Below, piece after piece: positions 1 through 11,057 of a stretch of 64,000 nucleotides of DNA. The number at the start of each line of letters is the position of its first letter. Positions within the stretch are counted from its first letter, which is position 1. Below the pieces are notes generated by a model, which did no database searches, had not been told where the DNA came from, and saw nothing but the letters and a program-made list of their open reading frames with translations. The position numbers were made by a program, and so were the translations under genes. This DNA is from Cristatella mucedo (Eukaryota; Bryozoa; Phylactolaemata; Cristatellidae). Location of the stretch: assembly GCA_009760855.2 (NCBI GenBank), contig WPIO01000156.1:147501-211500 (forward strand), given 5' to 3'.

Positions 1-124
1 AATTAAGTGGGTTGGAATTTCCAATAAGATTAAACACATACGCTTCTTTACTTGCTTGATTGGTTTTTCTAATAATTTCAACATTTTTAATTATTTCTTT
101 TGCAGTGCCCAAAAGATCACTCAT
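1..124 (-). CDS. Partial ORF in the Polinton-like remnant, cut by the window edge
   Basis: An ATG at 124-122 opens a 41-codon frame that runs off the left edge without a stop. It begins MSDLLGTAKEIIKNVEIIRK and is lysine and isoleucine rich. It starts three bases after the stop codon (129-127) of the preceding minus-strand frame, so the two look like neighbouring genes of one element in tight head-to-tail order. I do not recognise the product and infer no function. Codon use is AT-rich like the rest of the remnant and unlike the flanking host DNA. Confidence 0.4.
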   Translation of the reverse strand, partial: MSDLLGTAKEIIKNVEIIRKTNQASKEAYVFNLIGNSNPLN

Positions 125-126
125 TT

Positions 127-946
127 CTATATATTAAATAAAAGATTATTTATTTTTGCAACGTAAGATTTTGGTGCTTTTCTAGACCTAGCTAAATAAT
201 CTACTGCAGCACTGATTGAATTTACAATTCCTTTATTTCCAGCAGCAAGCTCTCAACCATAAATAAATCTTATTAAATACTTCTTTATCACTCTTAATAA
301 ACACTGGAATAACTTTTAATCCTTTTCCAGATTTAACTTTTAATGCTTTTAATTCTTTTATATAATCAAGAATTTGTTGTTGTTTAACACTCCATTTTTG
401 TTGATTATCTAAGGTTTCATATGCACTGTTAAGTCTTTCTTCAATATTGTCTTCTGTAATTCCATTTATAAGTTCTTTCATCGTTTTCCTCATTCCTCAT
501 ACACCTGATTCTTCACTAAATTCAACTAATTTCCCCCTAATAACCAATGGGTTTTCTTCAAATATAATTGTAGGTAAAGTAGCTTCTATTAAAGTTGTAA
601 ATGAAGGTGAGCTAGTTTCTGTAACACTTGCAGAAGGTTCTATAACACTTACAGAAGGTGAGCTAGTTTTATCTTTCCTCTTTCTTCCTTCTTCCTTTTT
701 TTGGAGTACTAGTAGCAATTGCTGGTAAACTAGTTTCATCTTCTTTTATATTTGCTTTTTCCTCTTTAGAGTTCCAGTAGACGGATTAATGTTAAGACTT
801 TCTGCTACTGTCTTTTGAACACCATCGAGAATTTCTTTTATTTCTGGATTAGCTGCATGAGTCTTTGCTTGATTTACTCTAGTAATTGCTCTTTGAGGTT
901 TTCCAGATGCAACATATGTTATTTCTTTTTTCAAAACGTTAGAATA
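127..946 (-). pseudogene. Broken Polinton-associated protein of unknown function
   Basis: Three minus-strand open pieces (946-746, 739-497, 493-233) and a tail ending at a TAG (129-127) appear to be one decayed gene. The second and third pieces are in the same frame and separated by a single TGA. The first joins the second through frame changes near 775 and 680, and the last shift is near 245. The product is polar: an N-terminal region with KPQRAITRVNQAK, a basic GRRKK patch, a Ser/Thr-rich low-complexity stretch, then a helical lysine-rich region (LDYIKELKALKV). The upstream end is cut by the LINE-A insertion at 945. It resembles no family I can name; a virion-associated role would be a guess. 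Confidence 0.45.
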
Positions 947-3528
947 ATAATAATAATGCACTTGATAAAGCGCCCTCAGAGAACTTAATCTTTTTCTAGG
1001 CGCTTTACATTTTCTGCAAAGGGAAATTCAATTGAATGGTGAGTAATATCATGGTTGATAAACAAACAACATGAATGACATGGTTAGAGGTGACATGCAC
1101 AGGGTCAGCATGCAAATGTGGTTAGTGGCAGCATACACAGTGTCAGCACGCGTAAGTACAGGAAGGACGAATCCCAGGGACCCACTAAATGCTGCCCTAA
1201 ATAGGTGTATTTTTAAGTTCCTTTTAAATGTGGTCAGGTCAGGGGATGTTCTGACACAGGTCGGGAGGGAGTTCCGGGCTTTGGGAGCATATCAACTAAA
1301 TGCACGGTCTCCAAAGGATTTAAGGTTTGTACGAGCTATTTGTAGTCTGTTGGATTCCGAAAAGCGGGTGGTACGATGCTTGGCCTGATGGGGAAGTATA
1401 TCTGAGAGATAGGCTGGAGCCATAGAATGAAGGGACCTAAAAGTGAGCGACAAAACCTTGAAGTCAATCCGTTGCTTGACTGGGAGCCAGTGCAGGTCGG
1501 CGAGAAGTGGAGTAATGTGGCAACTGCGACGCTCACGACAGACAAGCATAGCTGCAGAGTTTTGCACCAGCTGCAATCGCCTGATCGCACATGCCGGTAG
1601 GCCAGCGAGCAGTGGGTTGCATAAGTCGAGACGGGATGTCACGAATGCATGGACCAACTTAGACGTGGTATCCTTATCTAAACAAGCCCGAATTTTAGCA
1701 ATTTTATTAAGCTGAAAATAAACAGATTTGACTGTGGGGCTGATATGGTCGTCTAACGAGAGGTCGCTTTGGAATATGACACCTACATTTCGAGCTGATT
1801 CAACAAGAGATATGCTGGTAGAGCCTATTTTGAGAGACAGCCTTTCCAATCTCTGGATCACACTGGGTTTGCCCATAACTAGTAAGTTAGTTTTGTCATC
1901 GTTAAGTTTTAGAAAATTTGCTGCCAACCATGTGCGGATGAGTGTGAGAGAATTTGAGGTGCTCGAAGGCTGGGAGGGATCAAAGCAAAGGTACAACTGA
2001 ATGTCATCTGCATAGAAGTGAAAGCCTAGATTGTGCTTGGCAATCACATCAGCAAGAGGGAGAGTATAAACCGTGAAAAGAACCGGACCTAGCACTGCGC
2101 CCTGAGGTACTCCATATTTCAGAGGTACTTCAGATGATCTTTGTCCATTCACATCAATACTCTGGAGTCTGCCACTAAGATAGGACCAGAACCACTGCAG
2201 AGCAGTGCCAGTGATGCCCAGGCGAGATGAGAGGCGCTCTAGAACAACTTTGTGATCGATGGTATCAAAAGCTGCCGAAAGATCAAGCAAAACAAGTAGA
2301 GACACTCTACCCATGTCTGCATTCCTAAGTAGGTCGTTGTATACCCGAAGCAATGCTGACTCTGTTGAGTGATTAGCTCTAAAGCCAGACTGGAACTTAC
2401 TAGCAAGGTGTGAGGTTTCGATATACGAGTTCAGCTGGTCCGACCCGTTCGAGTGTCTTTGATAGGAATGGTAGAAGGGAAACTGGGCGGTAGTTGCTCG
2501 AGTTCTCTTGGTCAAGTGTAGCTTTCTTGAGAAGTGGACTGACTACAGCTTTTTTGAAAGGTGCTGGGACATGACCTGAGGCTAATGACATATTAATTAT
2601 GTTAGCTATGTATGGCAGCAGCAGATCGATGCAACGTAGGAGCAGGACAGTGGGAATAGGGTCCAGAGGACTTGTTGTCTTCTTTGATTGAGATACGAAC
2701 TTTAGGACTAGATCACTAGTGACCTGCTTAAATGCAGACATTGAGGTGCAGCCAGGAACCGAGGAACAGCATTCTAGTGGGGAGGTTGTCATCGCAGGGA
2801 TGGATTCCCTGATTTTGTCTATCTTCTGCACAAAGAATCGAGAGAAGCGATCGGCTAGATCATCACAAGGATCATCAGGTAAGGAGCTAATCTGGGAATG
2901 GTTGAGGAGATGGTTTATTGTCGACATCAGAATTTTTGGATTGTGCATCTGTGATTCAACAATGTTTATATAGAAGCTAGACTTGGCCTTTGCTAGGATC
3001 GATTGGTACGACTTACAGTAGTCTTCATAAGCCTGTCGATGGACAGTTAGTCCGGATCTTGTGTATGCTTTTTCAAGCTTTCGCTTAGTAGACCTGGCTA
3101 GTTTAATGTCTGTGGTAAACCATAGGCCGTCTGGGCGGGGGCGCACAGTGCGCTTTGTCAGAGGTGCAAACTCGTCGAGTGTGTCAGCTAGTGTCGTGTT
3201 GTAGCTATCTACCAATGATGACAGATTGGAGGGAGGACGGAGCAGCAGAGGTGAAGCAGATAATCTCGCACAGACAGCATCGATGTCAAGGGTCTTGAGG
3301 TTTTCTCGATTCACAGGTTATTTTAGAGGATGATGTGGATTGAAGGACACTGTAGATTGAATGAGTTCTGCATGTGGTCAGATAAGCAGGATTGTGTAAT
3401 AATTGGTGATGACAAAGTGCAGTTGTATGAGAAAATCTGGTTGAGTGTGTGACCCTTGATGTGGGTAGGGCCATGCACATAAGAGACAATGAGTCAGTCA
3501 ATGCACGAAATTCGGTGCTGAAAGCGTC
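945..3528 (-). mobile_element. LINE-A copy 1 (CR1/L2-type non-LTR retrotransposon), best preserved in window
   Basis: Minus-strand element, 5'-truncated inside the endonuclease domain at about 3528. From its 5' end it carries the end of an APE-type endonuclease, a linker, a reverse transcriptase, a C-terminal domain, a 3' UTR of about 250 bases, the hairpin AAGCGCC...GGGCGCTT (about 965-1005) and an ATT-repeat end at 945-958. It sits in AT-rich Polinton DNA on both sides. It serves as the reference for the other LINE-A fragments here. The family placement rests on the RT motifs (PQGAVLGP, YADDIQLY) and the APE-RT layout; the exact clade (CR1, L2 or a relative) needs a tree. Confidence 0.88.
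1106..3520 (-). pseudogene. LINE-A ORF2: end of APE endonuclease plus reverse transcriptase, two or three lesions
   Basis: Reverse transcriptase for target-primed integration of LINE-A RNA. The frame opens as APE-like sequence (about 3520-3390, frame-shifted), continues as linker and RT N-terminus (3314-2450, with FKKAVVSPLLKKATLDQENS and NYRPVSLLPFLSK), shifts frame near 2450 and continues to 1292. The second part holds FQSGFRANHSTESALL, LDLSAAFDTIDH, GVPQGAVLGP and the catalytic FYADDIQLY (about 2010), then LKLNDDKTNLLV and the C-terminal domain with HWLPVKQRIDFKVL. At 1294-1292 TTG has become TAG. The stop seen in copy 2 (about 6108) is lost here, so the downstream frame reads on to about 1106. 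With so few lesions over 2 kb this is a relatively young copy, though inactive and 5'-truncated. Confidence 0.85.
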
Positions 3529-5456
3529 AGATCATTTGCTTTTTTATAACTTTCATCAGATATTCCTGTAATGTAAACAGCTGAGAAAAAATCATCCTTA
3601 TTTGGAAGAGATGAAGCAAAAAACTTCTCAAACGAATCCATGAACTCATAAGGATACTCTCCTTTTGTTGCCCACATATTAAGGTCTTTATTTGGATGAA
3701 GTTCACTTAAAACTTTATTAGAAATTGGGAAACAATCAATTGTTTTACCCATGGTTGATGCTATGAAGTCTAATGAACCAAGCATAAATTGAGCACTATC
3801 CTTAAAAACTATATCCTTAACTCTTAACATCATAAACTTCGAGATTGTTTGCTATTGGTTCTACTTCAACACTGAAATTGTCAAGTGCTTTGCCAATTAT
3901 GTGTGAATCATATCCTCTAAATTTATGAAATATAACTGGGTTGCCATTTTTTGAAATCCATTCCAGCTTTGAAGTTACAAAGATGAGCAGGGCCTCTATA
4001 TTTATTTGTTAGATGGCAATGATCGTGAACTTTTCTCATATCACTCTTTTTTTAACTGAATGGTTCTTTACACATCCAGCAGAAAATAGCTTCTTCATGT
4101 TTTTCAATCTCACTTTCAGTCAAGTCATCCATTTTACTTTCTAAATTATGTTCAATCAATGTACTTTTCAAGAAATCTGATACTTCAAATAATCTTTGCA
4201 AAAACTTATAGATCCAACGTTCATAAACTTATCAACAACTTCTCCTTTCCAATCAATAATAACAAAAGCAGCTGAACATGGAGTGTGTGTTGAACAATTT
4301 TCTTGTTTTTCAATTATACATTCAAAGTCAGCATAACAAACAAATGGACATGTATTAAGATGTTTGAAAGAATCAAACGTAACAAACTTACTATCTTCAT
4401 CTGGCATTACATAAACAGTTGCTCAAGAGTTCATACTTTCACATAATTCTAAATGATCCGTTACTTGTTTAGAATCTATTTAAACATCTATGACAATAAT
4501 ACTGTTTTCCTCCAGAGTTTGTGGGTCTACATAATGAATTAAAGTTGCTAATCAACATATAATGTTCTTTTTCATATTTAATAAGTAATAAAAGATTTAC
4601 ATGTCTCCCTTCTTTCTCATCTGACTTTTTTACAACTCTTAACGGTGAAACTCTTGACTTTTTATATCCACATGAGTAAACATTTATACTAATATTCATT
4701 GTTTTCTCTAATTTATCAATATATTTAACCATTAATGGCCATTCAATATCCTTAATTAAGTGAGAGTAGTTACTAGCTAGTATTTTCGTTAAGTCACTTA
4801 TCTTCCATTTATTTCTTTCTATCGGATTTAAAGCTCTTAAAACACCATAGAGCGCAAAACTCATCATTGAGATTTTTTTAATTAATTATACACTTTTTCT
4901 TAACAAGATATTCAGGAGTTTCAATATATGTTCCTCCACCTATAGGCACGTATTTAGAAATAACAACAGAAAATTAATGATAACCAATAAATAACCATCC
5001 AGAACCAACATTTCGTTCAACTAACATTTCAGAATTGGTTCCTAATGAAAGCATTTTGTTTTCATAAATTGAGTTTACTGACACACTATCCATAGTTAAC
5101 ATTGATTTTGACTGTGCTACTTTTCTTTCTCTTTCTCCATTATCAAACATTTTCATATCGAATGATATTTTAAAATGGACTAATAAATTTCCATGATCTT
5201 CTAACTCTCTTAAGTAATTCATTTGTTTGATATGTAAAAAACTCTTTAAGGGATTCAAAGTCTGCATATGTTCTTTTTGTTTTATAAAAAAAAGTTAAAG
5301 TCTTTCCACCGGCAGAAACAACTGGTTCTATAAAACCAACTTTATTACGTCTTCCTTTTTTCCAACGTATTTTCTACTTGCTGAATGAAAATCAGTATTC
5401 ATTAACCTTCTAGATTCGAATGGAAAAGAATTTCTTTGTCTTAATTGAGAAAACAT
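3529..5456 (-). pseudogene. Protein-primed DNA polymerase B, N-terminal and exonuclease part, broken
   Basis: Family B DNA polymerase of the type found in Polintons and related elements, which copies element DNA using a protein primer. In minus-strand order the remnant shows a probable start at 5456, the N-terminal region (5340-4880, with SGW and PIGGGTYIE), a Cys-rich YCHRCLNRF (about 4475), the exonuclease motif with YADFEC (about 4330), CWMCKEPF (about 4070), the conserved DHCHLTNKYRGPAH (about 4010), a GYDSH exonuclease-II-like motif (about 3925) and YPYEFMDSFEKF (about 3640). Several frameshifts and stops separate the pieces. The palm domain with the polymerase active site is absent: the frame runs into LINE-A at about 3528, and the sequence on the far side of the LINE (below 945) is not polymerase. 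The gene is therefore also truncated. Confidence 0.8.
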
Positions 5457-5560
5457 TTGTTATATAAGGTAAAAGTATTTCTGCTAATTAAATAATCAAA
5501 CTATCAGTTTATTCAACAAAGTAACACAAACGATTGAATTTGGTGATGAGTGTTTTCTTC

Positions 5561-5883
5561 CTTTTACAATATCGGGGAATTTTTTGACAACCGAAGGTGG
5601 AACCGAGGTTGGAGAAAAATTTCACGATGTCGTAAAAGGGAGAAAACAATTGTCAGGCCCTGACCAACGGGCATTGCCGGATGTGAGGTGACGAGAGGTC
5701 ACAAGGGCTCTTTGATAACGAAAGTCAGCCGACTAAGTCGTGATATCGGACGTTCCCCATCTCGCCGAGTTATGCATCTGAAGTCTTCTCCGGCGATGCG
5801 GCCACGCATGCAAGGCAACGAGTGCCCAAGGCCCAAGCGAAGCTGGATAGCATGCTCGTTGTTGTGGCTTGTCTATTCACGTT
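5561..5883. other. Unassigned sequence
   Basis: GC-richer DNA between the Polinton remnant and the next LINE-A. A 96-codon plus frame (5688-5978) runs into the LINE tail, so it is not a real gene. I see no repeat family or RNA gene in it. Confidence 0.4.
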
Positions 5884-6683
5884 ATAATAATAATAATGCA
5901 CTAAAAAAGCGCCCTCAGAGAACTCGTCTCTCTAGGCGCTTTACATTTGCTGCAAAGGGAAATGCAATTAAATGGTAAGTAAAATCATGCTTGAAAAACA
6001 AACAAAATGAATAACATGGTTAGGGGTGACATGCACAGGGTCAGCATGCAAATGTGGTTAGTGGCAGCATGCACAGTGTCAGCACGCATAAGCACGTGAA
6101 GGACGAATCACAGGGACCCACTAAATGCTGTCCTAAATAGGTGTGTTTTTAAGTTCCTTTTAAATGTGGTCAGGTCAGGGGATGTTCTGACGCAGGTCGG
6201 GAGGGAGTTCCAGGCTTTGGGAGCATACAAACTAAATGCACGGTCTCCAAAGGTTTTGAGGTTTGTCCGAGGTATTTCTAGACTGTTGGATTCCGAAAAG
6301 CGGGTGGTACGATGCTTTGCCTGATGGGGGAGTATGTCGGAGAGATAAGCTGGAGCCATAGAATGAAGGGACCTAAAAGTGAGCGACAAAACCTTGAAGT
6401 CAATCCGTTGCTTGACTGGGAGCCAGTGCAGGTCGGCGAGAAGTGGAGTAATGTGGCAATTGCGAAGCTCTTGACAGACAAGCCTAGCTGCGGAGTTTTG
6501 CACCAGCTGCAATCGGCTGATCGCACATGCTGGTAGGCCAGTAAGCAGTGAGTTGCAGAAGTCGAGACGGGATGTCACAAATGCATGGACCAACTTAGAC
6601 GTGGTATCCTCATCTAAAGCCCGAATTTTAGTAATGTTGACTGTGGAGCTGATGTGGTCATCTAGCGAGAGATCACTTTGGAG
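5884..6683 (-). mobile_element. LINE-A copy 2, 5'-truncated, C-terminal part of ORF2
   Basis: Starts with the ATT-repeat end (5884-5900) and the hairpin tail, followed by the 3' UTR and the intact C-terminal part of ORF2 (6593-6108 open, beginning MVHAFVTSRLDFCNSLLTGL and ending FSGSL then TGA). The 5' truncation is at about 6683, within the segment equivalent to NVGVIFQSDLSLDDH. This copy shows where the ORF2 stop lies (6108). Confidence 0.88.
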
Positions 6684-7375
6684 AGCGTTTCCCCTGTGTT
6701 CGTGGCACCCCCGTGAGTTGGCATCTTTCGGTGGAAGCTTCCGACTGTGGTAGACGTCGACTCCGACGATCCAAGCAGTTACTCAGCTAGCCGGATCTTT
6801 GACGGTGTACGCTCGTACTGTTGGAACGGAGTCGGTACAAGGGCATGACTGAGGAAGCCGACTGAGCAGCTAACACGTTTGTTCGCGCTTGCGACGCCAT
6901 CTCGTGCCCTATAGTTTACTGTGTGTAGGATCCTTTCTGTAGACTTGTTTAGTTCTCCCTGCTGTTGTGGGCGCATGCGATGTTGTAAAGAGGTTAAACC
7001 TGACGGCAGCTTGTCTTACTCTGGCTCAGCGGCATGGTGAGTGGCGGTGTGGCCTGAGCACGGCAGGGCTTGGCGGGAAATAGCCTCTGACCCCTGGAAC
7101 TCGGCTACAAATGTATTATAATTATTATATTACCTACTCTCGTACCACTTAAATAAAATCTCAGTTCAGCTGAAATAACCAGCCAACTCAATAAGTAGAA
7201 CTGATAATCACCTGCTAATCGCCCTCAGCTTTTATGCAGCCATCGATATAATTAGGACACAGTCGCTCTCAGCCTTTATAATCCAGGTACGGTTAAAAGT
7301 GAACAGCACTCCTAATCTGGTGGATTTTACGTTGAACCGTTTGAGTGGGTTGGATGTAACTAGCTCTAATTGCCC
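6684..7375. other. Unassigned sequence
   Basis: No repeat or convincing exon recognised. Only short ORFs (for example 6976-6779 minus) without motifs. Confidence 0.3.
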
Positions 7376-7616
7376 TGCCGCTTTTACCATAATCTACATT
7401 CAAGTCCTTCTTGAGCGCCTCTCATCTCACATGGCATTGCTGGCACTGCTCTGCAATGGTTCAGGTCCTGGTGGTTCAGGTCTCAGTGAGAGACTGCAAT
7501 GGTTCAGGTCTCCGTGGGAGACTTCAGAGTGCTGATGTGTATGGACACAAATTATCAGATGAAGCTCTGAAATATGGGTACCTCGAGGATCTGTGTTTCC
7601 CCTTTTTTTACGATAT

Positions 7617-7701
<85 letters not shown>

Positions 7702-8817
7702 TGTGATTGCCAAGCACAATCTAGGCTCTCACTTCGATGCGGATGACACTCTGTAATACCTTTGCTTTGATTCCTTTGAGCTCTCGAGCACATCAAATTC
7801 TCGTAACTTTCTTTCTGCAAGAATGTATGTCATCCGTACCTGGATGGCTGCGAACTTTCTTAAATTGAATGATGATAAATCTAACTTACTAGTTATGGGA
7901 AAACCATGTACGATTCCGAAATTGGAAAGGTTAACGCTATAAAATCAGCTCTGCCAGCCTATCTCCTGTTAAATCTGTACTAAATCTAGGTGTCACGTTC
8001 CAAACTGACCTTCATTAGACGACCGCATCAGCTCTACAGTCAAATCTGCCTGCTTTCAGCTACACAACATCGCAAAGATAGGGTTTTTTTAAGCAGGAAT
8101 ACCATATCTAAATTAGCCGTTACATCAGTGACAACGCGTCTTCACTGCTGTAACTTACTGCTGTCTACCGGTCTGTGCAATCAGGTGCTTACAGCTGGTG
8201 CAAAACTCTGCAGACAGGATTGTCTGTCGTGAGCGTCGCAGTTTTGACATCTCACCACTTCTCGCCGACCTGCACTCCGAGTCAAGCAACGCATCGGCTT
8301 CAAGGTTTCATCCCTCACTTTTGTGTTCCTTAATTTTTTGGCTCCAGCCTACCTATCAGATCTACTCCCGCACCAAGCTAAGCATCGTACCACCCGCTTT
8401 TCAGAAACTAACTGCTCACCTATACTTCGTACAAGCCTCAAGTTATGTGGAGAACGTGCTTTCAGTTAGTACGCTCCCAAAGCCTGAAACTCACTCCCGA
8501 CTTCCGTCACGACATCCCCTGACTTGACCACAATTAAAAAGAAATTAAAAACGTACCAATTTATGACATCATTTATTGGGTCCGTTTGATTCGTCCTTTA
8601 TGTGCTTAATCGTGCTGACACTGTTGCATGCTGCCACTAACCACACTTGCATGCTGACCCTGTGCATGTCAACCCTAACCATGTTATTCATGCTTTTTAT
8701 CAAGCGTGATATTTTTACTCACCATTTGATTGTGTTTCCTTCGCAACAAAGGTAAAGCGCATAGATAGAGATTGAGTTCTCTGAGGGCGCTTTATCAAAT
8801 GTATTATTATTGTTATA
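7376..8817 (+). mobile_element. LINE-A copy 3, old and degenerate, with CT microsatellite in the RT
   Basis: Plus-strand copy running from the RT finger/palm region to the 3' end (ATT repeat at 8801-8817). Recognisable pieces include VLLERLSSH (7408), the CT tract that splits the segment just before ADVIAKHNLG (7620-7696), a YADD relic reading DADDTL (7735), LKLNDDKSNLLVMGKP (7860) and the C-terminal domain in several frames (8100-8520). Many frameshifts and substitutions make it clearly older than copies 1 and 2. It appears to lie inside LINE-B sequence, which starts directly at its 3' end. Confidence 0.8.
7620..7696. repeat. (CT)38 microsatellite
   Basis: Uninterrupted CT dinucleotide tract of about 77 bases inside the LINE-A RT frame. 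The consensus at this point encodes YTLPLADV, whose codons (ctctccctctt) are already CT-rich, so the tract probably grew from that seed. Confidence 0.97.
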
Positions 8818-9495
8818 ACTAGTTGATTAATTCTGCCTCGACTAGATTACAACAACTTTCTTTTGGCTGGGCTTCCAAAAAAGCCACTAGGCCACTGCAG
8901 CTGGTTATAAATATTGATGCAAGGCTAGTTTGGAAATCTCAGAGGTTGGACTATGTGTCTCCTTTACTAAAAGAGCTAGGATGGCTGCCTGTTGATCAAT
9001 GAATACAGAGCAAAGTTCGTAAGCTAACCCACAAGACCCATCACGGCTTTGCTCCTCCATACCTAGCTGAACTGCTGCACCAGTTTCAGCCTAGTCGTGC
9101 CCGCAGGTCCTGTATTGAAAATAAATTAGCTGTTCCATTCCTCCGCTTAAAGATCGTTGGCGACAGAAGCTTTAGCTCTGCAGGTCCTAGACTGTGGAAC
9201 TCACTTCCACGATTCTTACGCAACGACAACTACTCTCCTGCTGCCGACTATGGCTCATCCTTTTCAGCGGTCCTGAGCTGCTATATCCATGCCACTCGCT
9301 ACCTCATGTGCTGTCCTGACTCTGCTATGCATCCCACTTTCTCTTTGTTGTGTGAGATAAAGTGTGCGGGCTACCGATTTCGTACCAAGAGCCGCTTGGG
9401 CTGTGAGTGCACTATGCAAACTCCCTTGCATAACACCCACATAGTCTTAGTGGCTTTGTTGAGTTACAGACAGAGATACATTGCATTACATTTTA
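8818..9495 (+). mobile_element. LINE-B copy (second non-LTR family), RT C-terminal part and 3' UTR
   Basis: A second RT lineage. It reads SFGWASKKATRPLQL (about 8865), SPLLKELGWLPVD (about 8960), then FAPPYLAELLHQFQPSRARR and GDRSFSSAGPRLWNSLPRFL, followed by a 3' UTR with the family signature TGTGAGTGC...ACACAAAACTC-like and the end GAGATACATTGCATTACA (about 9470-9490). It is distinguished from LINE-A by the KKATRPLQL block and by lacking the AAGCGCC hairpin. The one in-frame TGA near 8998 shows decay. Confidence 0.78.
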
Positions 9496-9905
9496 TTGTC
9501 CGTCTAATGACAAGTCTATCACGTGGAAACCGGGCAGCCCGAATGTGTGCACAAGCTGCACGAGATATTCCCGCGCCATCTTGGGGGCTAGATTTTTTAA
9601 ATTAAAGGTCGAGCCAAGGCTGTCCCATAACGATGAGGTTGAGTTCTAGTCGTGAAAACTCATCTCATTCTAGTCGTGAAAACTTGCTGCCAGTCAAGCC
9701 CAATACGCAATGCAACGGAATTAAGTGTTCGATGTGCTTTAAAAATGCGGCATCAAAGCACAGAACGACAACTGCGTGCAATCAGACCACAGACAGACAG
9801 CTGCACCATTTGCATAAAAATTAAAACCCATATTTCTTTTGACCTATAAAAAGGCAAATAGGAGAACGTTCGATTTTGATAGACATGGATGAAATACACA
9901 TTCAA
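9496..9905. other. Unassigned sequence
   Basis: Contains a short internal repeat (tctagtcgtgaaaactcatc and tctagtcgtgaaaacttgct about 9645-9685). Otherwise no recognised feature. Confidence 0.3.
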
Positions 9906-10080
9906 AATAATAATAATAATGTACTTGATAAAGCGCCCTCAGAGAACTCAACCTCTTTCTAGGCGCTTTACATTTGCTGCAATGGGAAATGCAATTAAAT
10001 GGTAAGTAAAATCATGCTTGAAAAAAAAACAAAATGAATATATGGTTAGGGGTGACATGCACAGGGTCAGCATGCAAATG
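9906..10080 (-). mobile_element. LINE-A 3' tail fragment
   Basis: ATT-repeat end (9906-9920), hairpin and about 120 bases of 3' UTR; severely 5'-truncated at about 10080 with no coding part. Confidence 0.85.
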
Positions 10081-10600
10081 AACTCTGTACTTTAATATCT
10101 TACCAGATTACTACTTCCCGTTGAAATCACAGGTCTTAAATCCTTCACTGTGTTGAGACTTAAATCATTGCAGTTCAATGCCCACTGAGCAAATGCAAGA
10201 GAATAATTTTTGAAGAAGGAATCTGTGATCCGCTGTATCAAATGCTGGTCGGAGATCCAAGTTAAATGCTAAAGATTCAAGGCCGTGGTATATTAGTTGT
10301 GTTGCACGATCGCTGCCAGCCGTTTTTTATCGTTGTTTATTTTAATAAATCATCCGCAAAACTGAACGCACTCCAAAAATCAAGCTATGAGAGAGCTTTA
10401 GTATGTCATAGCTTTTTTTAGGGTTTTGTGATCATTGTGTTGCAGTTCTCGGGTTTTGTGCGGCACTTAAGTACAGTTGCATGATTCCGTTGTTAGACCA
10501 AGTCAAATCTCCTCTGACGCTTGTTTTGACGACAGCTTGGCATCTCGGCTAATCCAACCAGGCTAGGTATCGCACATCTGCTAATCATAATCCAATCGTC
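10081..10600. other. Unassigned sequence
   Basis: AT-rich sequence with no long ORF and no repeat I recognise. Confidence 0.3.
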
Positions 10601-10604
10601 TACC

Positions 10605-10946
10605 TATACTAGTTCGTATGCTCCCAAAGCCAGGAACTCACTTTCAAAAGACGTCATGACATCCCCTGACTTGACGACATTTAAAAAAAGCTAATACTGC
10701 ATTTATTTACCATAGCATTTAGTGGATCCATGTTATTCGTCCTTTGAGTGCTTATGCGTGCTGAAACTGTACATGCTGCCACTAACCATACTTGAATGCT
10801 AACCATGTGCAGGTCACCTCTAACCATGATATGTTTGTTGCCATTCAACCACTAACTATTTGGTCAAGTTTCTTTTGCAGAAAATGTAAAGTGCCTAGAA
10901 AGAGATTTTGTTCTCTGAGGGTACTATAGCAAATGTATTAATATTG
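10605..10946 (+). mobile_element. LINE-A 3' UTR and tail, diverged
   Basis: Begins in the codons for YAPK-NSL (ctagttcgtatgctcccaaa), continues through the 3' UTR to a mutated hairpin (AAGTGCC...GGGTACT) and a degenerate ATT end near 10940. Confidence 0.75.
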
Positions 10947-11045
10947 TCAAATTTCGCAACCAACAAACCCAGCAGCCGAACTGTGCACCAACTGTAGGCG
11001 TTGTATGGCACGCTCAGGAAGAACAACGAGTAGTGAGTCAAACAC
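10947..11045 (-). mobile_element. LINE-A ORF2 scrap in inverted orientation
   Basis: Minus-strand frame reads LPERAIQRLQLVHSSAAGFV, matching LINE-A LPACAIRRLQLVQNSAARLV. It lies head to head with the plus-strand copy that follows. Confidence 0.65.
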
Positions 11046-11057
11046 GTAGAAACGGGA

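Larger units (their letters stand above)
1..5560 (-). mobile_element. Decayed Polinton/Maverick-like DNA element, interrupted by LINE-A
   Basis: The left end is clearly more AT-rich than the rest of the window and carries minus-strand reading frames with protein-primed DNA polymerase B motifs (3529-5456) and other frames (1-946) of matching base composition. Polintons/Mavericks and related adintovirus-like elements carry such a polymerase; assignment to this group rests on the polymerase alone. No integrase, protease, ATPase or capsid gene is visible. I could not find terminal inverted repeats; the right limit (about 5560) is where AT-rich sequence gives way to higher GC. The element is cut in two by a LINE-A copy at 945-3528. 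It is certainly inactive, with frameshifts and stops in both large frames. Confidence 0.7.

Noticed and set aside
1443-2000. Plus-strand ORFs across LINE-A copy 1
   Set aside because: Antisense shadows of the reverse transcriptase frame.
5688-5978. 96-codon ORF upstream of LINE-A copy 2
   Set aside because: It extends into the LINE tail and has no motif.
7411-7820. Long Ser-Leu and Arg-Glu repeat ORFs on both strands
   Set aside because: They are translations of the CT microsatellite inside LINE-A, not genes.
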